A stretch of 64,000 nucleotides of DNA, from the NCBI RefSeq assembly GCF_042453785.1, contig NC_091670.1, positions 40,497,501-40,561,500 of the forward strand. Direction: 5' to 3'. Of this stretch, positions 36,735-48,129 are shown one piece after another; within the stretch, counting starts at the first letter, position 1, and each line of letters begins with the position of its first letter. This stretch comes from Malus domestica (taxonomy: Eukaryota; Streptophyta; Magnoliopsida; Rosales; Rosaceae). The position numbers were made by a program, and so were the translations under genes. Under the pieces are notes generated by a model. The model was not told the DNA's origin. It saw only the letters and a list, made by a program, of their open reading frames with translations, and made no database searches.

Positions 36735-39707
36735 ATCCCCCACATGAATGAAAAATTAGGAAGAATTTGAGAGTACAGGCGGAAAAGAGATGCATCGGGA
36801 GAGGTGTCTTTTGGACTTGAACCTACCCTAGTGAATATTTATCGGATTTACTTGGTGACGCAGTGAATATAGAATCTTGAACTGTTCACCGCAGTAGTAA
36901 ACCGAGACAATAAGCAACACACATCACTAATCCTAATATATTCCAGTTCATACGGTTGTGTTCATTTTGGTCCTGAACAAATCCCGGATTCATGAGAGCT
37001 TTAGAGAATTTAGCCATCTCATTCTCATAGAAGCGACCCACTTCTACTCTCACATAGGTGACCACTGATTAAGAATAGTCTGCTTTATTCCTCTTATTTA
37101 TAAGATATCATTGTCATTAAGTATAAATATACAACCTAAAACATCTGCAGACAACACACTTCTTCCATCTTAGGAATGAGGTATATAGTGTGTTAACTTC
37201 TTTGAATCATGCCCAACCAGTTTGCCTATTGAACTTAGACCATGGGATCTCCAATCAATTAAGTTAGGTTTCCGCTCGGCTGATTCATTAGTTATGTTGG
37301 CTTTAGCCTCATTCCCCTCGATGATCAACTTACTCTCTAGTCTAACCTTTAATAATTGGATCCACTATTAGGTTGACTATTTTTAATGGTGTGCACAATC
37401 CATCTTATGAAATTATATTTCATACGAGAGTAGTTGATTTACAATGTCAAGTCCTCAACCGTACATGTTGGGACTTTAGTTAGTAATTTGCTAATACTTG
37501 GGCATACTCCCCCACATTTAAGGTAGTTGTAAGAAGGTCTCTAACCTTGCCATACCTTAAACAATTACTCATTACAGGAGATGACATCTTAAATGTCGTT
37601 CAATCAGCAACTTACTTTTAACCAACCCCCACAATTCTTTCATAATTATAGTTTCTTGTAATGCTATCATTAAATCGATCACATTTTCCACTTTAAGAAG
37701 TAAGGAACAATTAAGATAGACTTTATCTATCTTTTTAGGCATTCATGCCTCACTAGAAATTATGAGAAAATCACTTCTTGGCTTTCATTCTTTCCTTACT
37801 ATGACTAACATGCATGACCCAATGGCCATGTCCAATCATATGCTTACTTAATAAGCATCATTATGTCGAATTCAAATCTGCGAAATGTCTTTTACATTTT
37901 CAGTATGGTTTTGTCCTTTTTTGAAAGACCCCCACACTTTCATGATTATTTCTTTATATTAATATCATTTTAAATGACACTCAATATCATCTTGAGCCTC
38001 TTATAATTTATAAATATATCACTTCGAAGAAAGCATATAAATGATTTTGCAACATTATTATCACTATATGATAATACATCCAGTCGGTATGTAGAAGTTT
38101 ACATACCAGCCCATGAACACATTTGAATATGTCAATGACTAGTTGGAAAGGTCATACCCTTTCACTATCAAAAGCAACACTTCAAATGACATGCTTTTCC
38201 TTTGAATTTCATGGCAGATTTCAATTTTCAATTCCACCACATTACAAAACCATCCATTTGTTAAATAGTTGCATCTTTCTACAACTTAACCTCCACATGG
38301 TTCAATATAAGTCTTGGACCTTGACCCCATAATTAAATAAGCGTTTTTCGACGTTGGCAGATAACTCATCTAAAATGAGTTCAGTTTATCATTTTATTTT
38401 CGTTGCTTCTCAAAGCCAAATTTATCCACTTTCTGGGTTCTTATCATGACTGACCATGACTAAAGACTAAACCCAATTTTGCATATGCACACATATGCTT
38501 GAGTAATTGTTCAATTTCCTTCATATGTATTCCATTCTTTCCATGAATAAATATGAATAATCATCTTATATTTCTATGATACCATGGAAGTTGGGTTCAT
38601 ATCTTCTACTGGAGTTTTCCAAACTGTTTCAATACAAATTTAGAACAACCCCATTTTATTTGGGTAGTAGCTTTCGCTGACATCTTTATGAATATAAGGG
38701 TTTTCTCAACAAAACCCGATTAATCATCCTCGTGCCCAATCAAAAATTGATTTCCTTTGTCCCAAGAAAGAAACATTGTATCAGTCCACGAACTGGTACA
38801 CATTATTGCCCTTTTATATTTGCAAATAATGCAAATTTTTGAATCAAGCCATTTCATTTAACCTTAACCGTCACATCCTTTCTAATAGAAAAGTCAATGC
38901 CAAACATACTTGCCAAATATTCATGAATGATGCAATTGAATCATGAGAATCGCATATGTGAAACAAAAGATTCATGATTGCAGTGTAACATATATTATCA
39001 ATATATCCATGTTTTCTCTGAAAATGTCTCAAAACCAATCATGATAATCAAAGAAAATTTAGAATAGCCATATCTGATTTCAGCCCCAACCACGAACCAC
39101 ACTAAACTGATTGGTTAAAGTACCGAATACCTTTTCATGGAGATATCCAAGTCACTTATCAGTAACTCATGAAATAATTTAATTTTGTTCTTTGAAAGAA
39201 ACACTCTGGGCATCAGCCCATATGACAATTCAAATTTTAACATGGTGGTAAATGGCCAAAGACATCAATACCCTATCACTGTCAAATGTAGAAAAATCTA
39301 TTTATTAATTCTTTTATTCTCTTACGCATGGCAGATTCATTTTAGTGAGAATAACCAAGCAAGAAGGCATATATGTTGTAACATACATATGCAGACAATG
39401 AAAGCACACATATCACTGCCAGATGAAAACCGAAAAACATCTTCTAGTATATACAGAATGCAATTTCCACTAGTGTGGCAACATACAGACATTATTGTAT
39501 ATATCAAGAATTCAAGCACATCAAATAAACTAATATACATCAATATGCACGTAAAATCCAGCCCCACAAATTTTCCAAAGCAACATCAGAATTTCTTCTA
39601 CTTAGCATTTAGGGCTACGTTCAATGTTATTGATTTTAACTTCTTCTATTACGTACTCAGACTCATACTCTCTAATATTGCAAGAGAAAAAAATTCTATC
39701 TTTAGAT

Positions 39708-40306
39708 TGTTGGAGCAATATTAGAAAATATGAAAAATAACAATATAATTCCAATAATAATAAAGAAATTCACAACATCAATTATATATGAGATTAATAT
39801 AAACAACTAGAGTGAAAGTTAGAAAACTGACAAACTTGGAGATTGAGGCTTGCATAAATGCAATGTCCTAAAGATAGAATTTCACCCCTACTCTTGTGCT
39901 TGTAGTTCAATAGGCGTCTATCTCCCAGGATTCAACAATCTATAATCCGAAGTCAAAGCACTTCAATCTTCGGACTCTGGCGAACTTCATATATTCCGTA
40001 CTCTCAAGACACAACTCGGAATTTGACTAAGAATGAAAGAAATAAAGTGGGGAAACCCTATTTCTCAAGAGTAAAAATTAACTCTAATTTCTCTATTTCT
40101 AATACCAATGGTTTCATGGGTTTATATAGAATCCAACTTCTACTTATTAAAGAGATGTAACTTTTCACTATAAGTATACATCACTTATCAAGGGAATATC
40201 ACTTAAACAACATAACCTTTCTAAGAAATTGGTTAACACTATTTTTCATTCAATTATTAAAATTATATATTACAATATTTCATATTATAATATATAATTT
40301 CCAACA
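39708..40306 (-). repeat. LTR (5' in element orientation) of the LARD-like element
   Basis: 599 bp; pairs with 36136-36734. Differences include CGCCCC/CACCCC and TATTCTGTAC/TATTCCGTAC. Confidence 0.9.
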
Positions 40307-40827
40307 GTTTAAAGTCACAATCATAGTTTTCAAAGGTTGATCTACTAGGAAAACATTCGTACTTTAGAAAAAGAATTAGCTTAGCTGTTCTTGTTCCATT
40401 TATAACGAAACAAAACACTAAGAATATACTGCAAAATAAGGGTTCCCTCTATAATTGGAAGCCTTATTAGTTATTTTGTCCATAATCCAAATTATTAGCC
40501 CCAAATCTCTTCCGTTTTAAACATAATCTAACATAATTAAAATATTGTGTCCACTGTCTAGTGGGTTTACCTAGATGAAATACAACGAATCAAGGTGCTC
40601 TCTTTTCCACTATCAGATTCAGTGGGTATTGACTTTACAATTGTACTTTGGAATAATCTGATACAACTTTAATTCACATATAATTAGCAGTTTAAAATTA
40701 ATTAATTATATTAGTGGCAGGTACATTGTTATGGAGGAGAGAGATCGATGATGACCAAATCCGCACCGATATGTATAGACAAAGACATTATGTTTTGGAG
40801 CTTTAATCATTAGTGGGGAAAAGAAAA

Positions 40828-40962
40828 TGGAACTTTAATAAAAAATCTGGTTCACATTTTTACACTAAAAAGTCAATTCTTTTACTATTAATTTTATTCT
40901 TTATTTTGTATTTATCATTAAAACTCAAAATTTTCAAACCATTTTCATTAATTTTCCTAAAG
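40828..40962. mobile_element. Dispersed MITE-like repeat, family C copy 1
   Basis: GGAACTTTAATAAAAA ... CATTTTTACACTAAAAAGTC ... CATTTTCATTAATTTTCC. The same ordered words occur at 53471-53620, and the ends are imperfect inverted repeats (GGAACTTTAATGAAAA / GGAAAACTAATGAAAA type). Confidence 0.6.
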
Positions 40963-42129
40963 AAAAAGATTCGAGTTGGGCACTTCAATTTGAATCTAGT
41001 TCAGGCCCTTACGGGACCGGGCTGACCCGATTCAGGATTTGCTTGGCTCTGCAGAATAAGTAAAAGCTAAAGACAAAACAATTCTCTAGGACTAATCTCT
41101 AGTTACATGTATAAACAGTAACCGAAAGATTAAAATGAACGGATGACATAAAATTTTGGTTTAAGTTATTATTCGGATCAGGAAAACTCGAATAAGAAAC
41201 CCGGTCGAAAATTTAACATGAATCACATCTCTTCATGGAGTCGTTGGCAGGGTTTATTTCTGTTAGTGAAATTGTCTCACTCACTTTGTAATCTTTTTAA
41301 TTAATTTAATTAAATTTTCTATATTAGGTTCATTAAATGACAGATTTATCGGTGCGTACTCAAAGTAAATTCATTGTAATTAATTTGTATATTTGTACTT
41401 CTATATATTGTATATTTGTGAATAAATGAAACACTGCCACTAAATTCAAATTCAAGTCTTATATATAGAATTCAAATTCATGTAGAAAGCAGCTCCAAAT
41501 GTGACATTTCTCCACTCTTATTTTTATTATACGTGTAAGAAAAACCAAGTATTTTCCGTTTTATATAATTTCAAGTTTGTGATTGTTGTGTGTGAAGTGT
41601 TGAACGACTTTTCCTGGTCGAAGTCATTGTGAAGAGAGAAGCTATTAGTTTATGAGTTCAAGGAGTACAGAAAAAATAAAAAAAGAAATCAAGATCCTCA
41701 TCAAATCTTCAAATTCGGATCCAGAAATCTAAAAATTTGGACTATTTAAAAGAGGAGAGAGAATTGAACTCTTAGTTTAAATGAGTTGATCAATGAAATA
41801 AATAAATTAGGCCGTAAGATTTTAATTGAGTAATTTGAATTTCTGAATCTGCTTATTTTGGACACAAAAATCAAGAGACGACGTAAATTCAGAAGAAAAA
41901 AAACTTATAAATTGGAGAACCGATAAAATAAAATTTTTCATCAGTTATATAAAAACACGTAATGTATCACTCGTGTTCCTGTCACAATTAAAAATTTCTC
42001 TAAGAAGGAAGGTCAAGATTGTCTCTGTCAAACGGTCAAATTCGACGAGCAACACAGTCTAATCAAATATATTAATCTCCCCAAAATAAAATAAAGTTAA
42101 AAAAATAAAAAAGTTGATGTCCTTGGCAC

Positions 42130-42137
42130 TATATAAA
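42130..42137 (+). promoter_or_regulatory. TATA box of small-peptide gene 4
   Basis: TATATAAA in a context matching 33061-33068 of unit 1. Confidence 0.6.
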
Positions 42138-42358
42138 CACAAGCAAGAAAGCCCAAATCACAAAACAACCTCACAGCTCAAAAGTTTCAAACTTTCACGA
42201 TTCAAGCACTCATCTTCTCTCTTGCTTAATCGAAGACGGATATCTGCATCGAGAAGAGCTTTTGAAGTGTAAAATACTGAGCGTTCTCTGCTTGATATAT
42301 ACTTTTTGATCCCTTATTAAGATAATCAGAAGCAAAAGAAGTGATGGAGAGTGCAAGG

Positions 42359-43036
42359 TGTTGAATTAATGGCCACAAGTGTCCAAAAAACCTTTCGGCT
42401 ATTAAACAAACCAAAATAAAAAAAGGTGAAAGACATCATGATGAGGAGGCATCATGATTATGTTTGTTGAAAAGAAAAGTTGATGGTCATGATGATGTTT
42501 TTGAATTTTTTATTGGGTGATGATGATGGATGAATGTTATCATACGGAAGTGAGAAAGAGAGATGAAGTAGTGTGCACCATTTTCTGTTTTGTAGTCCAT
42601 CTTTGAGAGAGCAAAGAGAGCTGAGAGCAGAAAACTGAGAGCAGAAAGAGAAGAAAGAAAGGTGATTTCTTTCTTTGTTGGTACTCACTCAATCAAAGTT
42701 GTATTTGTGTATTAGCTTTGAGTTTTGTATAGAGAGGAAATTATTCACTATATTTCCCTCTCTATTTGTTTCTTTGGTGAGTGAGAATTATTGGGTGTAT
42801 TGGGTTATTTGGGTTGTGAGATTGCCAACACTTTGTAAACTCCAATTTGGTTGATAGTGGATTATTGGGTGAGCTCCTACTGCTCCGAGGACGTACTCCA
42901 GTTACACTGACTGTTGAGGAACCTCGTTAAAATCTTGGTGTTCTTTAATATTTTGTTCTTGCATTTTATTTGATATATTTCCTGTGGGTTATAAAAGAGT
43001 TGGTTCTAAAAGGTTTGGTGCTATCCTAGCACAACA
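42359..43036 (+). repeat. 5' LTR of the copia element
   Basis: 678 bp, TG...CA ends; nearly identical to 47259-47939. Confidence 0.95.
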
Positions 43037-43085
43037 ATTCGTATCAGAGCACTGGTTGCTCTTAGGTACTGTCTAGTTGTCAAAG

Positions 43086-46000
43086 ATGTCAGACGGGCAA
43101 GATGAAAATCCTTTTGGAAGCACCTCCGGGTTTGCAAGAACTACGGTGCAAAATGCAAAGTTCGAAGTGGAAAAGTTTGATGGCACAAACAACTTCGGGA
43201 TGTGGCAATGTGAGGTCAAAGATGTGTTGGCTCAACAAGATCTACTTGCCGCTTTGGGAGAGAAGCCGGAAGCTATGTCGAAGCCAGAATGGGAGAAATT
43301 AAATTTGTGGGCTTGCTCTTCAATTCGGTTGTGCCTTGCAAAAACTCAGAAGTATTTTGTGATGCGGGAGACGGTAGCAAGTGTGTTGTGGCAAAAATTG
43401 GAAGACAAGTATATGACAAAGAGTGCAGAGAACCGGCTACACTTGAAGAAAAAGCTCTACCGCTTCCAATACAAAGAAGGTACAAAAATGATTAGACACC
43501 TTGATGCTTTTAATAAGTTGATTGCCGACTTGTTAAATTTAGATGAGGATATTAAGGATGAAGATAAGGCCTTAATATTGTTGAATTCCTTGCCAGACTC
43601 TTATGAGCATTTTGTTACCACTATTATGCATGGTAAAGAAACTGTGAAATTTGAAGATGTGTCAAATGCCTTGATGAATTATGAAATGAGGCATAGAGAT
43701 AAAAATCATGATAGTACCTCTGAAGCTTTATTTGTTAGAGGTAGATCATCGGAGAGGAGGTCATCTTCTAGCAGGAAAAAATCACAGTCTCGACCTAGAG
43801 GAAACTCTAAAGGTAGAAAACCTTTGGAAAAGGATGAATGTGCATTTTGTCATAATAAGGGCCATTGGAAGAAAGATTGTCCTAAATTGAAGACCAAAGG
43901 AAAAGAAAGTTCTGAAGCTAATGTTGCTGAGGTTGAAACAGATTTTTCTGATTTTGCTTTAACCACTTCCTCATCATTTGATTGTGCTACTAAGTGGGTG
44001 TTGGATACGGGTTGTACTCATCATATGACTCCTCACAAGGATTGGTTTTCAAACTTGAAAAAGTTTGATGGTGGCGTTGTGTTCATGGGAGATGACAATC
44101 CTTGCACAACAAAAGGGATTGGTACAGTTCGTTTGAAGTTGCATGATGGCATGGTTAAAGAGTTGACAGGTGTTCGGTATGTACCGAATTTGAAGAAAAA
44201 TCTTATTTCTTTAGGTACTTTGGAATCCAAGGGTTTCAGGTTTCATTCAGATGGACAGACATTGAAAGTTACTTATGGTGCACTTGTTGTGATGAAAGCT
44301 CCTAGATGTGGCCATTTGTATTTATTGCAGGGAAGCACTGTGACAGATGAAGCATCTGTAGTATCTGAAAATATGGGCACATCTGATTCAGATACTACTA
44401 AATTGTGGCATATGAGATTAGGCCATGCCGGTGAGAAAGCTCTACAAGGGCTTGTAAAACAAGGTCTTCTAAAAGGTGCCACGACTTGTAAGCTTGATTT
44501 CTGTGAGCATTGTGTCTTGGGGAAGCAAACTAGAGTGAAGTTTGGTACTGCAGTACATCAGACGAAGGGCATTCTTGATTATGTGCATTCAGATGTTTAG
44601 GGTCCTACAAAGACTCCCTCTTTGAGTGGTAGACATTGGTTTGTAACTTTTGTTGATGATTATTCAAGAAGGTCTTGGGTCTACACTATGAAGCACAAGA
44701 GTGAGGTGTTGAGCATTTTCTTGGGTTGGAAGAAAATGGTTGAGAACCAGACTGGGAGAAAGATTAAGATTTTGAGATCGGATAATGGTGGTGAATACAC
44801 ATCCGATCCTTTCTTTAAAGTTTGCAAAGAGGAAGGAATTGTGAGACATTTCAGTGTTCGGGGAACTCCACAACAAAATGGAGTTGCAGAAAGATTGAAT
44901 CGAATCTTGCTTGAGAAGGTTAGATGTATGTTGTCTCAGTCGGGTTTAAGCAAGTCATTTTGGGCAGAATCAGTTAATTATGCATGTCACATCATCAACC
45001 GGTTACCCTCAGCTGCTGTTCAGGGTAAGACACCAATGGAGGTATGGACTGGAAAACCTTCTTCTGATTATGACTATATCCGTATTTTTGGTTCACCTGC
45101 TTATTTTCATGTGACTGAAAATAAACTTGATCCTAGAGCCAAAAAGGCTATCTTTCTTGGTTTTAGTAGTGGTGTCAAAGGTTACAGGTTGTGGTGCCCA
45201 GAGATGAAAAAAATTGTAATCAGCAGAGATGTGACATTTGACGAAGAAAGTATGTTCAAAGACTCTGAGAAAAATGTGAAAGATGTCCAACAGGTGGAGC
45301 TTGAGAAAGTTGCCTCTGGTACTTCAAATCCTATTTCCGCTGATGTCGAAGCCACTACAAGTGAAGAAGTTGGAGACCATGAGGATGTTGAAGAAGTTGA
45401 ACTTGAAGATTCTATTCAAGTTGAAGAGCAAGTTTCACCTCAAGAGTCTATTGCCAAGAACAGAGGAAATAGACAAATTACCAAGCCAGCTCGGTATAAT
45501 GATTATGTTGCTTTTGCTCTTCCTATTATCACTGAAGAGATTCCATCCAATTATGAGGAAGCCATTGAGAGTGAGGAGAAGAAGAGGTGGTGCAATGCCT
45601 TGGGTGATGAGATGAATTCTCTCTTGAAGAACAAGACTTGGGAGTTAGCTAAATTGCCTAAGGGCAAGAAAGCTATCGGTTGCAAATGGGTGTATGCCAA
45701 GAAGGAAGATGCTGATGAGAAAAGCAATGTGAGATTCAAAGCAAGATTAGTTGCTAAAGGGTATGCACAAAAGAGGGCATTGACTACAATGAAATCTTTT
45801 CTCCGGTTGTGAAGCACTCCTCAATTCGCATTATGTTAGCTCTTGTTGCACAGTATGATCTTGAGCTTGTGCAACTTGATGTGAAGACGGCTTTCCTACA
45901 TGGTGATTTGAATGAAGAGATTTATATGTGTCAACCGGATGGGTATATAGTGAAAGGGAAGGAAAATTTGTTTTGCAAATTGAAGAAATCACTTTATGGC

Positions 46001-47116
46001 TTGAAGCAATCTCCAAGGCAATGGTATTTGAGGTTTGATAAATTTATGAGAGGCCAAAATTATTCTAGAAGTCAATATGATCATTGTGTGTACTTCAAGA
46101 AGTTGCAAGATGGGTCTTTCATTTATTTGTTGATATATGTTGATGATATGTTGATTGCCTCAAAAAATGTTGAAGAGATTGAAAAATTGAAGAAGCAAAT
46201 GAAGAATGAGTTTGAGATGAAGGATCTTGGTGAAGCGAAGAAGATCCTTGGCATGGAGATCACTAGAGATAGAGAGAAGAGTTTGGTCAGTTTGAATCAA
46301 AGACAATACCTTGAGAAGTTGATTCGGAAGTTTGGAGTTCATGATTCAACCAAACCGGTTAGTACCCCTTTGGCTTCTCATTTTAAATTGAGTTCTCTAC
46401 AATGTCCTAAAAATGATAAAGAGAAGCTGCAAATGAAAAATATACCATATGCAAATTTGGTTGGTAGTTTGATGTATGCAATGGTATGCTCTAGACCGGA
46501 TATTGCTCATGCAGTTGGCATGGTGAGTCGATATATGCATAATCCAGGTAAAGAGCATTGGCAAGCAGCTAAGTGGATATTGAGGTATCTCCATGGTACT
46601 CGAGATGTTGGTTTATGCTTTGAGAGAGATGACTCTGGTATTGGTCATTTTGCAGTTGGTTATGTTGATTCAGATTATGCAGGTGATCTGGATGGAAGGA
46701 AGTCTACTACAGGCTATGTGTTTACTATGGCTAAATGACCAGTTTGTTGGAGGTCCATTTTGCAGTCGTCTGTTGCCTTGTCTACTACAGAGGCTGAATA
46801 TATGGCAGTTGCTGAAGCTATAAAGGAGGCCATTTGGATACATGGGCTGATTAGGGATTTGGGGGTTGATCAGAAGCAGGTGGAGGTACATTGTGATAGT
46901 CAGAGTGCCATTTATTTGGCTAAGTATCAGGTTCATCATGCGAGGACCAAGCACATAGATGTGCGTTATCACTTTGTTCGTGAAATTGTTGGTGAAGGGG
47001 AAATCATTCTCCAGAAGATTCCAACTAAAGACAACCCTGCTGATATGTTGACTAAGGTTGTTGGTGTAGCCAAGTTTGTTCACTGTTTGAACTTGGCTCA
47101 CATTATGCCTATATAA
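43086..47116 (+). pseudogene. copia gag-pol polyprotein, interrupted
   Basis: The first ATG after the primer site is at 43086. Visible domains in order: gag with a CX2CX4HX4C zinc knuckle (CAFCHNKGHWKKDC, about 43840); protease (WVLDTGCTHH, about 44000); integrase zinc-binding region (about 44405-44520) and catalytic core (FVDDYSRR, RSDNGGEY, GVAERLNR; about 44640-44900); reverse transcriptase (about 45560-46390, YVDDM); and RNase H (STTEAEYMAV to the C-terminus). Three lesions break it: a TAG at 44598-44600 where the family has Trp, a 1-nt frameshift near 45775, and a TGA at 46736-46738. It cannot make a full polyprotein as it stands. Confidence 0.93.
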
Positions 47117-47258
47117 AGAAGGCGTTGAGCAGTAGGAGTTTTGGAGTATTTGGCTCGGCATGAGTTGTTCTCTTGCTAGTGTTCGGGAGTGATGTTGCGT
47201 GCTAATTGTGTTGGTTGGCTTATCATGGCGTTTTTCGGAACTTGGCCAAGGTGGAGAT

Positions 47259-47939
47259 TGTTGAATTAATGGCCACAAGTGTCCAAAAAACCTTTCGGCT
47301 ATTAAACAAACCAAAATAAAAAAAGGTGAAAGACATCATGATGAGGAGGCATCATGATTATGTTTGTTGAAAAGAAAAGTTGATGGTCATGATGATGTTT
47401 TTGAATTTTTTATTGGGTGATGATGATGGATGAATGTTATCATACGGAAGTGAGAAAGAGAGATGAAGTAGTGTGCACCATTTTCTGTTTTGTAGTCCAT
47501 CTTTGAGAGAGCAAAGAAAGCTGCAGAGAGCAGAAAACTGAGAGCAGAAAGAGAAGAAAGAAAGGTGATTTCTTTCTTTGTTGGTACTCACTCAATCAAA
47601 GTTGTATTTGTGTATTAGCTTTGAGTTTTGTATAGAGAGGGAATTATTCACTATATTTCCCTCTCTATTTGTTTCTTTGGTGAGTGAGAATTATTGGATG
47701 TATTGGGTTATTTGGGTTGTGAGATTGCCAACACTTTGTAAACTCCAATTTGGTTGATAGTGGATTATTGGGTGAGCTCCTACTGCTCCGAGGACGTACT
47801 CCAGTTACACTGACTGTTGAGGAACCTCGTTAAAATCTTGGTGTTCTTTAATATTTTGTTCTTGCATTTTATTTGATATATTTCCTGTGGGTTATAAAAG
47901 AGTTGGTTCTAAAAGGTTTGGTGCTATCCTAGCACAACA
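47259..47939 (+). repeat. 3' LTR of the copia element
   Basis: 681 bp; differs from the 5' LTR by a GCA insertion near 47523 and three substitutions. Confidence 0.95.
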
Positions 47940-48129
47940 CAAGGAGCGCTATGATCAACGGCGGACGTTTCTCTCAGAGGCCCAATTCTGGGCGTCTGAT
48001 TCCCAAGAGGGGTCAGGTGAAGGTGGCTATTGTTGGGGTTCTGCTTCACTCTTTCTCCTCCGTTTTCTCTGCCAGCAGCCGCCGCGACGGTTGTGAATCT
48101 AGCGATGCTCATCACTTCTCTTAGCTGAT

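Larger units (their letters stand above)
36136..40306 (-). mobile_element. Non-coding LTR retroelement (LARD-like), complete with target duplication
   Basis: Two 599-bp direct repeats (36136-36734 and 39708-40306) begin TGTTGGAGCAATATTAG and end TTCCAACA. I count six substitutions between them (about 99% identity). The element is flanked by the 5-bp duplication GTTTA (36131-36135 and 40307-40311). The polypurine tract (ATGTGGGGGAT on the minus strand, about 36735-36746) beside the left repeat indicates minus-strand orientation. The 2973-bp interior has no recognisable gag, protease, integrase or reverse transcriptase; its longest ORF (179 aa, 39185-39724) has no such motif. No clear methionine-tRNA primer site is visible. 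Confidence 0.88.
40312..42340. other. Spacer of duplication unit 2, between the two LTR elements
   Basis: Resumes the unit 1 alignment exactly at the target duplication (GGTTGATCTAC, AAAACATTCGTACTTTAG). It contains the dispersed repeat at 40828-40962 and the promoter and leader of peptide gene 4. No other gene. Confidence 0.6.
42359..47939 (+). mobile_element. Ty1-copia LTR retrotransposon, complete, inside peptide gene 4
   Basis: LTRs at 42359-43036 (678 bp) and 47259-47939 (681 bp) begin TGTTGAATTAATGG and end AGCACAACA. The target duplication is CAAGG (42354-42358 and 47940-47944). A methionine-tRNA-type primer site (GTATCAGAGC, 43041-43050) and a polypurine tract (AAGGTGGAGAT, 47248-47258) are in place. 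I count three substitutions and one 3-bp indel between the LTRs, so the insertion is young. The protein order gag-protease-integrase-RT-RNase H defines copia; it resembles the Tnt1/Tork-type group by inference. Confidence 0.96.
42344..48124 (+). pseudogene. Small peptide gene 4 (type II), split by the copia element
   Basis: The first five codons (42344-42358, MESAR) precede the insertion. The remaining frame continues from 47945 to the TAG at 48122-48124 without stop or frameshift. It keeps LIPKRGQVKVAIVG, the hydrophobic segment and the DAHHFS end of gene 2. The copia element plus one copy of CAAGG separates the two parts. An internal ATG at 47951 opens a 57-aa frame starting MINGGRFSQRPNSGRLIPKR, directly downstream of the 3' LTR. 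A truncated product from an LTR-derived transcript is therefore conceivable but untested. Confidence 0.85.

Noticed and set aside
39185-39724. 179-aa ORF inside the LARD-like element
   Set aside because: It shows no zinc knuckle, protease, RT or integrase motif, runs into the LTR and is on the strand opposite to the element; probably chance in AT-rich DNA.
47887-48096. Overlapping ORF running from the 3' LTR into peptide gene 4 in another frame
   Set aside because: It is out of frame with the conserved peptide sequence and without homologue in gene 2.
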